Shown piece after piece: positions 15,647-23,516 of a DNA stretch of 51,224 nucleotides (its first letter is position 1; each line of letters opens with the position of its first letter). The stretch comes from Actinomycetaceae bacterium (GTDB lineage: Bacteria; Actinomycetota; Actinomycetes; Actinomycetales; Actinomycetaceae). Below the pieces are notes generated by a model that saw only the letters and a program-made list of their open reading frames with translations, was not told the origin of the DNA and did no database searches. Position numbers and translations under genes: made by a program. The stretch lies in assembly GCA_030524055.1 (NCBI GenBank), contig JAUNHH010000002.1, positions 11,862-63,085 of the forward strand, in the 5' to 3' direction.

Positions 15647-16951
15647 ATGAAAAACCCGAAAACCACTCGTCGCGCACTCATTATTGGAGCTGCCGTTGCT
15701 GCATTAACGGTTGGTGGCGTTGGGGGCGTTGCCTGGGCGACAAACCATCGCAGTGTGACAGTCGAAGTGGACGGGCAATCAGTCCCCGTATCCGGTTTCT
15801 TCACCAATGTGGACGCAGCTCTTACTGCTGCTGGCGTTGAAGTGGGAGAACATGACGTTGTTGCACCCAGTCGTGACGCAGCCCTGAATAATGGGGAAAC
15901 TGTTGTTGTCCGCAGTGCTGACCCCTACACCATCCGCCTTGACGGTAAGGCAACCACTGCCTGGACTGTGGCTGACACAATGAGCGACCGGGTTACGGAG
16001 GTTTCTGCTGAGAATGCAGGCGCCACCATCCCAGCAGACCGTTCAGCGACCCGCACCGTTGTGCCTGTGGCAGCAGAGCAAACCTCCGTTACAGTGCGCG
16101 CTGATGGCAAAGATATTAAAGTCGATGCGGCGCCCGCAGATTCCGCTGATGAGGTGCTTGCTCGGGCTAATGTCGTGGCCTCCAATATTGACCGGGTTGC
16201 CTTTAAACAGGAGGGAAAGACGCTGGTTCTCCAGGTCAGCCGTGTTTCTCGTACAACCAATAGCGCCAAAGAACACCTTCCTCGCCCCACACAGGAAGTG
16301 GAAGATCCGAAGCTAGATAAGGGCACTCAGGAAGTGCGTGAAGAAGGGGCTGATGGCTCCGTTGAACGTGCTACCTACCTGGAAACCATTGACGGGAAGA
16401 AAACCGTTGAGGTCAAGCTTGCTGAAAAGCGTACTGAGCCCAAGCCTAAGGTGGTTGCCGTAGGCACTAAGGACGCTGACGCGGAGAAGAAGGCCGAGGA
16501 AGACAAGAAGGCCGAAGAAGAGAAGAAAGCGGAAGAGGAAAAGAAGAAGGCTGAGGAAGAAAAGCCTGCTGAGGAAACCAATAAGCCCGCTGAAGAAGAA
16601 CCCAAGCCAGCCGAAAATAAGCCAGCTGAGCCAGCTCCTGCACCTCCCGCCGAGAATAATAACGACGACGGCGGCAATAATGACTCTGGTGGTGGCAACT
16701 CCGGCGCAGTAGGTGGAGACGTGTGGGCAGCCCTGGCCCAATGCGAATCCGGTGGTAACCCTTCAACCAATACCGGTAACGGCTACTACGGGCTCTACCA
16801 GTTCAGTGAGTCCACCTGGCATGCCATGGGTGGATCCGGACTTCCTTCAGATGCTTCTGCTGAAGAGCAGACCATGCGCGCCCAGAAGCTCCAGGCTCAA
16901 GCTGGGTGGGGCCAATGGCCAGCATGTGCTGCCAAGCTAGGCTTGCTCTGA
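15647..16951 (+). CDS. rpfB: resuscitation-promoting factor RpfB-type cell-wall hydrolase
   Basis: A 434-residue secreted or membrane-anchored muralytic protein. Order: basic N-terminus with a signal/anchor helix (ALIIGAAVAALTVGGVGG), two DUF348 domains (~36-80 and ~85-165, VTVEVDGQSVPVSG), a G5 domain (~205-270), a charged Lys/Glu/Ala/Pro linker (~275-340), and a C-terminal Rpf domain (~358-434). The catalytic Glu lies in ALAQCESGGNPSTNTGNGYYGLYQF; the Cys pair (CESGG and WPACAAK) is kept. Rpf proteins cleave peptidoglycan and stimulate regrowth of dormant cells. GGAGA precedes ATG 15647. The gene follows tatD in the canonical order, and a probable MtrA box lies upstream. Confidence 0.95.
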   Translation: MKNPKTTRRALIIGAAVAALTVGGVGGVAWATNHRSVTVEVDGQSVPVSGFFTNVDAALTAAGVEVGEHDVVAPSRDAALNNGETVVVRSADPYTIRLDGKATTAWTVADTMSDRVTEVSAENAGATIPADRSATRTVVPVAAEQTSVTVRADGKDIKVDAAPADSADEVLARANVVASNIDRVAFKQEGKTLVLQVSRVSRTTNSAKEHLPRPTQEVEDPKLDKGTQEVREEGADGSVERATYLETIDGKKTVEVKLAEKRTEPKPKVVAVGTKDADAEKKAEEDKKAEEEKKAEEEKKKAEEEKPAEETNKPAEEEPKPAENKPAEPAPAPPAENNNDDGGNNDSGGGNSGAVGGDVWAALAQCESGGNPSTNTGNGYYGLYQFSESTWHAMGGSGLPSDASAEEQTMRAQKLQAQAGWGQWPACAAKLGLL

Positions 16952-16966
16952 GATGAGTTTTGAGAT

Positions 16967-17016
16967 GCGGGGCCCCTACCTGAACGATGAGTCACAGGTA
17001 GGCGCCCCGCCCTCGT
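16967..17016. terminator. terminator hairpin after rpfB, overlapping a 12-mer repeat
   Basis: GCGGGGCCCCTACCTG (16967-16982) pairs with CAGGTAGGCGCCCCGC (16995-17010), a long GC-rich stem with one mismatch. The right arm runs into a perfect 12-mer copy on the minus strand (17005-17016). It ends the rpfB transcript before the second G5 gene. Confidence 0.75.
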
Positions 17017-17114
17017 ATATTTCCCCTATTCCCCGCAGACTAGCGCGCTTTTCCTTCCCTCATCCGGTCCGCTTTGTCCAGAAACTGTGATTGCGGTTTC
17101 GGCACAAACCCCGG

Positions 17115-17141
17115 CTAGCATGAAAGAGCGCTCATGGCTAG
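17115..17141. promoter_or_regulatory. imperfect dyad upstream of the second G5/DUF348 gene
   Basis: CTAGCATGA (17115-17123) and TCATGGCTAG (17132-17141) are inverted with a one-base bulge, and a GAGCGCTC palindrome lies between them. It is about 40-65 bases before the GTG start. No MtrA-type repeat like that before rpfB is present. Operator function is only a possibility. Confidence 0.3.
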
Positions 17142-17181
17142 ACCCTGAGCAGAAATACTGTGACCCATAGGAGCACACCCC

Positions 17182-18675
17182 GTGGAATATCCTCGCGTTT
17201 ACGCACATGGCGCCCCTAAGCGCCGTGGCCTCAGCCGCCGCCTCATCATTGGTACGGCTACAGCAAGCGTATTGGCCCTACTTGGAACGGCAGCAATCGT
17301 TGTGGGCACCGCCCGTGCAGATGTCACCATTGAAGTTGATGGTGTTTCTGTTCCTGTCACGGCATGGAACCCAACACCCGCTAGCGTTTTAGAGCAGATG
17401 AATATCGAGGTCGGGGAGCACGATCTTGTTGAGCCCGCTCTCGATACGCGCCTGGCTGCGGGGGAAGTGGTTGTTGTCCGCCGGGCTCATCCTTTTACAG
17501 TCGCCGTTGATGGTGAGCGCACCACGGTCTGGTCAACAGAAGAATCCGCGCAGGCGGTGCTCGCTAATGTGAAGGGGCTTGACGGGGATGCTGTCTTGGT
17601 GGCGGATCGCTCCTCCCAGCGTCCCACTCCAACGGCTTTGGTAGCTGCCCCCACTGCGGTCAATATTAAAGTTGGCGATAAAGTGACGCCTTTCCAGGCC
17701 CAGCCCGGTAAAGACGCCCGTGAAATTCTCAGCGACGCCAAAATTCCTGTTGACGCGCTTGATCGTGTTCAGGTTTCCCACACAAAGGATGCCCTCACCG
17801 TCGAGGTAATTCCGGTTGACCGTGGCACAGTGACCCGCACGGACCCGGTGAAAACTGAAACGGTAGAGAAAAAATCCGATGAGCTTTTTGTCGGCGAAGT
17901 CGTGGTGACAAAAGCTAAAGACGGCACCAATGAAATCACTCTTTGGCAAGAATCCGTTGGCGGTAAAGCTATCCACAGCGTAGACCTGTCCAATAAACTC
18001 CTGTCCCAGCCAGTGGCTGAGGTCCGTACTATTGGGACAAAGGAAGTGAATCCCGGTGCTCTGATTGAGGCTGGAATTGATCCGAAAGCCGAATTAGAAG
18101 AAAAAGCTGAGGACGACCAAACAACCGCCACTCGTTTCCGTAGCGAATTAGGGTCGTTGAGTTCCGACAAAGAAATCCGGGATATTCTGGGCGCTAACCC
18201 AACGGATAAACAAAAGGCAGCGGTCCAAGCGGCTGGCATTAACTTGACGGAAAATCGTCCCCAGACCACCACTACTAACAACCAGGGTGATCAGCCCGCT
18301 GAGAATCCTGGAGCAAATACGGCGACGCCTCCTGCCCCGGAAAATAACACTCCTCCGCAGGGTTCCTATTCCGGTGACGATCCTAAAGGTATTGCCCAGC
18401 AAATGGTGGCCGCACGTGGCTGGTCTGATTCCGAGTTCCAGTGCCTGGTGAAATTGTGGGAACGCGAATCTAACTGGAACCCCTACGCGGAAAACCCCTC
18501 CTCAGGTGCCTATGGCATTCCACAGTCCCTCCCGGGCTCCAAGATGGCCAGCGCTGGCTCGGACTGGCAGACCAACCCGGCTACCCAAATCACCTGGGGT
18601 CTGGGCTATATCGCTGGCCGCTATGGCACCCCCTGTGGGGCGCTTGGCCACTCCGACTCGGTGGGCTGGTATTAA
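17182..18675 (+). CDS. DUF348/G5-domain cell-wall protein with lysozyme-like C-terminal domain
   Basis: A 497-residue exported protein, paralogous in its N-terminal half to the preceding RpfB. Order: basic start and membrane helix (LIIGTATASVLALLGTAAIVVG), DUF348 domains (~48-165, VTIEVDGVSVPVT), a G5 domain (~205-285), a Thr/Asn/Pro-rich linker (~345-395), and a C-terminal lysozyme-like domain (~400-497). The last domain is not Rpf but transglycosylase/Apf-like: catalytic Glu in LWERESNWNPYAENPSSGAYG, then IPQSLPGSKM and YIAGRYGTPC. It likely cuts peptidoglycan during growth or division. GTG 17182 follows TAGGAG. It looks like a local duplication of rpfB with a swapped catalytic domain. Confidence 0.92.
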   Translation: MEYPRVYAHGAPKRRGLSRRLIIGTATASVLALLGTAAIVVGTARADVTIEVDGVSVPVTAWNPTPASVLEQMNIEVGEHDLVEPALDTRLAAGEVVVVRRAHPFTVAVDGERTTVWSTEESAQAVLANVKGLDGDAVLVADRSSQRPTPTALVAAPTAVNIKVGDKVTPFQAQPGKDAREILSDAKIPVDALDRVQVSHTKDALTVEVIPVDRGTVTRTDPVKTETVEKKSDELFVGEVVVTKAKDGTNEITLWQESVGGKAIHSVDLSNKLLSQPVAEVRTIGTKEVNPGALIEAGIDPKAELEEKAEDDQTTATRFRSELGSLSSDKEIRDILGANPTDKQKAAVQAAGINLTENRPQTTTTNNQGDQPAENPGANTATPPAPENNTPPQGSYSGDDPKGIAQQMVAARGWSDSEFQCLVKLWERESNWNPYAENPSSGAYGIPQSLPGSKMASAGSDWQTNPATQITWGLGYIAGRYGTPCGALGHSDSVGWY

Positions 18676-18697
18676 AAGGCAGCCTCAAGGCGGCTAA

Positions 18698-18709
18698 CCC
18701 CGCCCTCGT
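18698..18709 (-). repeat. 12-mer repeat ACGAGGGCGGGG between convergent genes
   Basis: Perfect copy on the minus strand, followed by T, in the gap between the G5 gene and the leftward response regulator. It stands just before a separate hairpin and has no inverted partner of its own. Confidence 0.85.
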
Positions 18710-18715
18710 ACTGGA

Positions 18716-18741
18716 CCCCGGTTGCTCCTTAGCGGCCGGGG
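18716..18741. terminator. bidirectional hairpin at the end of the response regulator gene
   Basis: CCCCGG (18716-18721) with CCGGGG (18736-18741), and inner GCT/AGC, form a GC-rich hairpin. It overlaps the last codons of the leftward regulator gene and lies 40 bases after the G5 gene, so it may stop both. Confidence 0.45.
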
Positions 18742-19436
18742 CTCAGTATTTCTGAGGGGTCGCATAATCCCGTGCGCAACGCAAAAAGCACTAATTGGAC
18801 GCGATCCCGCGACCCCGTTTTATGCAAGAGACGCCCCACATGTGTTTTTACTGTGGGCATAGACAGCCATAATTCATCGCAGATTTCCTGATTCGTCAGG
18901 CCCCGCGCAATCCACCCAAGAATCTCTTTTTCCCGATCAGTCAGTTGCGCTACCGCCTGGGCGTCACTGCCGTGAAGTTGAGGAGCCGCTGGCGGCGCTA
19001 CAGCCGCAGAATGCGGGCCAGCCCGTAGCGCCGACAATAAGGTCCGCGTGGCGCCCGGGGACACCACCGACTCCCCTGAAGCCACAATCCGCACCGAATC
19101 AATGAGCGTCTGCGGCGGCGTTGTCTTAATGAGGAAACCTGAGGCGCCCGCTTCAATGGCCGCCAAAACATTCTCATCAGTGTCAAAAGTGGTGAGAATC
19201 AGTACCCGCCCGGGCAGGCCCTCAGAGATCAATGCCCGAGTTGCCTCTAACCCCGATAAAACCGGCATTTGAATATCCATGAGGATAATATCGACAGGAT
19301 TATTCCGTTGTTGCGTTAACGCATCCTGTCCGTGAATAGCTTGCCACCGCACCTCCATATCACTTTGCGAATCCAAAATCATGGAGACGCCTGCAGCAAA
19401 AAGAGGCTCGTCATCAACTAAACCAAGAGTAATCAT
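18729..19436 (-). CDS. NarL/LuxR-family response regulator
   Basis: A 235-residue transcription factor. The receiver domain has DDE at 8-10, phospho-acceptor Asp54 (IILMDIQMPVLSG), Thr in LILTTFDTDE and Lys in FLIKTTPP; an Ala/Pro-rich linker leads to a LuxR helix-turn-helix (LTDREKEILGWIARG, NQEICDELWLSMPTVKTHV). I chose ATG 19436, preceded by GGAGGT; the longer frame to 19463 lacks support. Its start overlaps the stop of the upstream kinase by four bases (ATGA). The likely target is the divergent LanFEG-like ABC operon, where repeated GGTATGAC sites occur. Confidence 0.93.
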   Translation of the reverse strand: MITLGLVDDEPLFAAGVSMILDSQSDMEVRWQAIHGQDALTQQRNNPVDIILMDIQMPVLSGLEATRALISEGLPGRVLILTTFDTDENVLAAIEAGASGFLIKTTPPQTLIDSVRIVASGESVVSPGATRTLLSALRAGPHSAAVAPPAAPQLHGSDAQAVAQLTDREKEILGWIARGLTNQEICDELWLSMPTVKTHVGRLLHKTGSRDRVQLVLFALRTGLCDPSEILSPGR

Positions 19437-20740
19437 CGGGGTACCTCCACATTGACATGCCAATTATTGCCACGAGGAGCAGCGGAAAAAGTGCCGCCCA
19501 TATCCTCTATTCTTTTTCTCATTGACGCTATTCCAACGCCTCTACGATGGGGTGGTTGACCTGTTTTCCCCGACTGGGCAGCAATAGGATTTTCAATATG
19601 TAAATGCCAGGTTTCGGCGCTGGTCTGGAAATCCACGCTCGCTCCGCTCCCATCGCCATGACGGACTGCATTGGTTAATGCTTCACGCGCCACTAGTAAT
19701 ATCCCTTCACTGAGCGTCCCTTCTGGTCCGGGCCCCTCACTAATACGCACTCTGGCCCCAGACACAGTGGCTAACTTATTGAGGGAATCAAGGAAAGGCT
19801 CCCCCACAACAATAGGGGAGGAGCTCGCCTCAGCAAGGGATGGCTGTTGCCCCACTGTGCCTGCCGTGGAGTCCACCAATGTCAATGCCTGAGCCACCGC
19901 AGCAGAACGCCCAGCAGGCATCGCCCCCTCGCCCAGAAGATCAACCAATTGGTGGACCTGATCAACGCCCTCACGACCCACCCGTGCGATCGTCGCTAAA
20001 GCCTCGTCAGCCCGCTGCGGTGAGGAATGCAAAATAAAACGTGCCCCTTCCGCTTGGGCTGTCACCACTGTCAATGTGTGCCCCAGGAGATCGTGGATTT
20101 CGCGTGCTAAACGGGCTCGTTCTTGGGCGACCGCGAGTTCTGCCAATGTTTCCCGTTGGGATTCCAATATGGCCAGGCGCTCGCGGGTGAGTTCTATCCG
20201 CGAGCGCGCGGCCCGCCGTCGATCAGCAATAAGGACGACGATTGTTGTACTCAGCCAGAGCCACCCGTAAAGGCGGAAGATGTCATTGAGGGTAATGTCA
20301 ACGATGGTGCGTTGGGCGAATATTGCCAGGCCGCCGGTGTTGAGAATATATCCGAGGATGACAGTTGGCCACCGCCATGGGGAGTCGAAACGGCCTGCTG
20401 CTGTCCATAGGGCGATGAGGGCTGAGAAGATGAGGAGGAAACTGGCGAAGGGTATGACAATTGTGTGGATGAGGATGCAGGTGACGAGGATGCCAACGCA
20501 GATGTAGGGCTGGCGTGAGCGCCAGAGGACTGTCAGGGTGGAGATGACCTGCAATAGTGTGTAGGTCACGGCCTGACTGGGAGTAGTAAAAAGCCCAGCG
20601 ACTTGTAGTGAGGTCACTACTAAAAGGAGGGCAAGGATGGTGTCGCCGATTGTGGGGAGCCAGGCGCGGGGGTTGCTGGTGAGTGTGTGCCAAAGTGAGC
20701 GCAGGTTGAGGGCCAGTGTACGAGGGCGGGGCGCGGACAT
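19433..20740 (-). CDS. sensor histidine kinase (HisKA_3 class)
   Basis: A 435-residue membrane kinase. Five or six hydrophobic segments fill residues ~28-170, then a coiled-coil, the phospho-acceptor His at about 216 (RLAREIHDLLGHTLT), and a HATPase domain (REALTNAVRHGDG, RRGVGIASMRKRIEDMGGTF). It has almost no external sensor domain, as is common for kinases that sense membrane stress or work with an ABC transporter. The second codons are written by a 12-mer copy (20720-20731), giving PRPRTLAL. It is cotranscribed with the regulator and divergent from the transporter genes. Confidence 0.92.
   Translation of the reverse strand: MSAPRPRTLALNLRSLWHTLTSNPRAWLPTIGDTILALLLVVTSLQVAGLFTTPSQAVTYTLLQVISTLTVLWRSRQPYICVGILVTCILIHTIVIPFASFLLIFSALIALWTAAGRFDSPWRWPTVILGYILNTGGLAIFAQRTIVDITLNDIFRLYGWLWLSTTIVVLIADRRRAARSRIELTRERLAILESQRETLAELAVAQERARLAREIHDLLGHTLTVVTAQAEGARFILHSSPQRADEALATIARVGREGVDQVHQLVDLLGEGAMPAGRSAAVAQALTLVDSTAGTVGQQPSLAEASSSPIVVGEPFLDSLNKLATVSGARVRISEGPGPEGTLSEGILLVAREALTNAVRHGDGSGASVDFQTSAETWHLHIENPIAAQSGKTGQPPHRRGVGIASMRKRIEDMGGTFSAAPRGNNWHVNVEVPR
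20720..20731 (+). repeat. 12-mer repeat ACGAGGGCGGGG inside kinase start
   Basis: Perfect copy, followed by C, within codons ~4-8 of the leftward kinase gene. It sits close to the divergent promoter region, not at a gene end. Confidence 0.85.
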
Positions 20741-20748
20741 GTTCTAAC

Positions 20749-20791
20749 GGTATGACACTGCGGGTCCGTCCTCGTCATCCCTGGGTATGAC
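20749..20791. promoter_or_regulatory. repeated GGTATGAC boxes in the kinase/transporter divergent region
   Basis: GGTATGAC occurs at 20749-20756 and again at 20784-20791, with an inverted GTCAT (20774-20778) that forms a dyad GTCAT-N8-ATGAC with the second box. Repeats in the 118-base gap between the kinase and the preferred transporter start fit binding by the NarL-type regulator encoded next door. This is inferred from position and repetition. Confidence 0.4.
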
Positions 20792-20858
20792 TGGAGGCAA
20801 AAAGAACCATTCCGCAGCACGATGTGCTCCGATGGGGCGCGCGGGCATTCTTATTGCC

Positions 20859-21806
20859 ATGACAACGACAACTCTTCACCCGATGCAGGCAGCGGCGCCC
20901 CTCCAGGAGGATCTCGTCGTCTCCACCCACGACCTTACAAAGACTTACGGTTCACGGACTGTGGTTGATTCTCTTGATCTTCGTGTCCCAGCGGGATGTG
21001 TTTATGGTTTTCTCGGGCCCAATGGGTCGGGGAAGTCCACAACAATGAAAATGATCTTGGGATTGGCGAAGCCCACCCGTGGGTCAGTTCAGGTTCTTGG
21101 TCAGCGTGTGTCTTCTACTGCGGCAACGCCGGCGCTCGCTCATGTTGGTTCGATGATTGAGCAACCTCCGGGGTATGGACACCTTACTGGTGCTGAGAAT
21201 ATGAAGGTCATCCAGTCAATGCTTGGCCTGACAGATACCCAGGTGAATTGGGCTCTTGACCTTGTGAAACTCACTGCCCATAAGGATCGTTTGCAGCGTA
21301 CGTATTCGCTGGGAATGAAACAGCGCCTAGGGATTGCCATGGCTTTGGCCCGGACCCCGCAACTGCTGGTTTTGGATGAACCCACGAATGGTCTGGACCC
21401 TGCTGGTATTGAGGAGATCCGTGAGCTGTTGATTTCCCTGTCTCATGAGGGTGTCAGCGTCATGGTGTCTTCTCACCTGCTTGACGAGATTGACAAGATG
21501 GCGGATGTGCTGGGCATTTTGTCCAATGGGCGCATGGTGTTCCAAGGGTCGCGGCGTGAACTGTTTACGCGGTCGCTGCCGGATGTGCTGGTGGTGAGCT
21601 CGAATCCGGAGGAGATTCTGCGTCTAGGTGTCAATGGTGTGCGTACCGCTGAAGGTGTGGTTGTGCCAGGCCTGAGCGAAAGCGATGTGGCTGACATGGT
21701 GCGCTATATGGTGACTGCTGGGATTGCGGTTCATGAGGTGCGCCGCGTCCAGCAGAGCCTCGAAGATATCTTTATGGATCTGACTGGCCGAAATGGGGGC
21801 CTGTGA
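20859..21806 (+). CDS. ABC transporter ATP-binding protein, lantibiotic-immunity (LanF) type
   Basis: A ~315-residue ATPase of the BcrA/LanF group. Visible are Walker A (GPNGSGKSTTM), MIEQPPGYGHLTGAENMK (the typical Q-loop region of this group), signature YSLGMKQRLGIAMAL and Walker B LLVLDEPTNGLDPAGI, then VSSHLLDEIDKM. BcrA/LanF ATPases drive export of, or self-protection against, membrane-active peptides such as lantibiotics and bacitracin. No candidate start has a good ribosome site: ATG 20859 is preferred by length, with 20832 and 20787 as alternatives; leaderless translation is possible. It is translationally coupled to two permease genes. Confidence 0.88.
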   Translation: MTTTTLHPMQAAAPLQEDLVVSTHDLTKTYGSRTVVDSLDLRVPAGCVYGFLGPNGSGKSTTMKMILGLAKPTRGSVQVLGQRVSSTAATPALAHVGSMIEQPPGYGHLTGAENMKVIQSMLGLTDTQVNWALDLVKLTAHKDRLQRTYSLGMKQRLGIAMALARTPQLLVLDEPTNGLDPAGIEEIRELLISLSHEGVSVMVSSHLLDEIDKMADVLGILSNGRMVFQGSRRELFTRSLPDVLVVSSNPEEILRLGVNGVRTAEGVVVPGLSESDVADMVRYMVTAGIAVHEVRRVQQSLEDIFMDLTGRNGGL

Positions 21807-22621
21807 TGACAACGCAAATAATGACAACGCCCAACACTTCGGTCCCAGCTGCGACTGTGAGCGGGTGGACCGCATTGACAGTCGAAATCGCGAAAATGCG
21901 TCGCCTGAAAACCCTGCCGATTGTTGGCGTCATGGTGGTGACAACCCTCCTTTTCTCTGGAAGTTCGCTTTTTAGGGCAACCAACCAAGCCATTGCCGAC
22001 GATGTGGCGGCTCTTCCGTGGGCGGGGGCTTTAGGTCTGGCGGTCATGATGAATGCCTTGATTCATCCAGTGATCGTGGCGATTGTTGCTTCCCGCCAGG
22101 TTGATATTGAAAACACTAGCGGGGGATGGATTTTAGGGTCCTCTTTAGGTCGGACCCCAGGGATCCAATGTCGCACAAAGTTCCTTGTTGCTTCTGGTGT
22201 GATTGCTGCTGCCTGTACCGCACAACTAGGATTGCTTGTTGTCCTTGGCCGCCTGTCGGGAATTAGTGTTCCTTTTGATTGGGCCCCGTGGCTGCTGTAT
22301 TTGCTGTGCCTTATTGCTGTGGATTGTGCCCTTATTGCTCTGCATATTCTGATTTCTGCGCACTGGGAAAATCAGATTGTCAGTGTGGGGGTTGGTCTGT
22401 TGGGTGCATTTGCTGGCATCTATATGATGTTGGCACCGTCGTGGGCGCCGCCGCTGGTCCCGTGGGGGTATTTCACGGTGATTGCTGCTGCAAGTCTGGA
22501 TCCTGAAACGGAGAGATTCGTCTATCTCACCCCTGATCTGCTTCCCCTTGGCCTTTTCCTCGCTCTCATGGCCACTGTCTTTATTGTCATTACCCGCCGT
22601 ATGGATCGTATTGAAAGGTGA
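21806..22621 (+). CDS. ABC permease, lantibiotic-immunity MutE/EpiE-like (LanE)
   Basis: A 271-residue membrane protein with about six hydrophobic segments (for example LPIVGVMVVTTLLFSG, GIYMMLAPSWAPPLVPWGYF, LGLFLALMATVFIVI). The N-terminal EIAKMRR segment before helix 1 and the Gln/Asn/Arg motif RQVDIENTSGGWILGSS between early helices are typical of the EpiE/MutE group. The ATG overlaps the ATPase stop; a GTG three bases earlier is an alternative. It should form a complex with the ATPase and the next permease. Confidence 0.83.
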   Translation: MTTQIMTTPNTSVPAATVSGWTALTVEIAKMRRLKTLPIVGVMVVTTLLFSGSSLFRATNQAIADDVAALPWAGALGLAVMMNALIHPVIVAIVASRQVDIENTSGGWILGSSLGRTPGIQCRTKFLVASGVIAAACTAQLGLLVVLGRLSGISVPFDWAPWLLYLLCLIAVDCALIALHILISAHWENQIVSVGVGLLGAFAGIYMMLAPSWAPPLVPWGYFTVIAAASLDPETERFVYLTPDLLPLGLFLALMATVFIVITRRMDRIER

Positions 22622-22626
22622 GAGCA

Positions 22627-23388
22627 ATGATTCGCGCTGAAATTCTTAAACTCCGTCGTTCCTCAGTATGGGCTTTTGCCGTTATTCTTCCTCTCCTTGC
22701 CGTGATTTCCGGTGGAGTGAACTACTGGATGAATCGTGAAATGCTCTCCAATGGATGGGATTCAATGACGAGTCAAGTCACCCTCTTTTACGGAATGCTC
22801 TTTTACTCCATTGGTGTTGCCCTTTTGATTGCGTCACTATGGCGGCCCGAACATCAAACCTCGTCGTGGAATACTGCTCTGGTTACTGGTCGTCCGCGGA
22901 TGGCTCCTATTGCGGCAAAGATGATTGTGGCGATGATTCCTGTGGCCGCTATTCAAGTCTGCCTACTTGCGTTGACCTTTATTTTCGGTAAGGCGATTGG
23001 CCTTGATGGTGGATTGCCTGCTTCCTTTATTCAGGGAGCACTCTTTGTGATTGTGGTGTCTATTCCGCTGGTGCTTTTCCAGTCGCTGTTGTCAATGGTG
23101 ATGAAGTCTTTCGCTGCTCCAGTCGCTATTTCCATGGGATTGTGCCTGATAGGTTTCCTTGCATTAGCAGGGTCAGCAAGTAATGGAATCGCTGACGTGG
23201 TCTCTTGGATTCTGCCTCACGCATTAGTGACACGGAGTATGTTCCTCGGCTCAACATCCATCGACAACTCTGGAGTTCTCTCCATTGAAACAGGGACGCC
23301 ACTCCTTATCTCAGTGGTGCTGATGAGTGTCCTTCTTCTCGGTGTGACCGCGTGGGTGGCCCGCAGGCGGACCGTGACGGCCCATTGA
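22627..23388 (+). CDS. ABC permease, lantibiotic-immunity MutG-like (LanG)
   Basis: A 253-residue membrane protein with six predicted helices and the same start pattern as its neighbour (IRAEILKLRRSSVWAFAVILP). RPEHQTSSWNTALVTGRPR matches the loop of the EpiE/MutG group. I prefer ATG 22627 with AAAGGTGAG upstream over the GTG at 22618 that overlaps the previous stop. With 20859-22621 it forms a LanFEG-type unit. There is no lantibiotic biosynthesis gene in the window, so this is more likely a defence against foreign peptides. A strong 12-mer hairpin follows. Confidence 0.82.
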   Translation: MIRAEILKLRRSSVWAFAVILPLLAVISGGVNYWMNREMLSNGWDSMTSQVTLFYGMLFYSIGVALLIASLWRPEHQTSSWNTALVTGRPRMAPIAAKMIVAMIPVAAIQVCLLALTFIFGKAIGLDGGLPASFIQGALFVIVVSIPLVLFQSLLSMVMKSFAAPVAISMGLCLIGFLALAGSASNGIADVVSWILPHALVTRSMFLGSTSIDNSGVLSIETGTPLLISVVLMSVLLLGVTAWVARRRTVTAH

Positions 23389-23415
23389 GAAGACAGTGGC
23401 GACGTGGAGAGAAGT

Positions 23416-23456
23416 GACGAGGGCGGGGCGCGCCAAAATAATGCCCCGCCCTCGTC
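23416..23456. terminator. hairpin terminator built from two 12-mer repeats
   Basis: GACGAGGGCGGGGC (23416-23429) and GCCCCGCCCTCGTC (23443-23456) are exact inverse copies: a 14-bp stem with a 13-base loop, 27 bases after the permease stop. Perfect 12-mers are at 23417-23428 (+) and 23444-23455 (-). Confidence 0.8.
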
Positions 23457-23516
23457 TATTGCTGTGCCGGGAGAGGCCACAATTGTTTTCCTGCAGCCCT
23501 CCACTAGGATTCACTT

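Noticed and set aside
16313-16770. Long minus-strand frames rich in Leu/Phe/Ser
   Set aside because: They mirror the Lys/Glu/Ala/Pro linker of rpfB; low complexity on the sense strand explains them.
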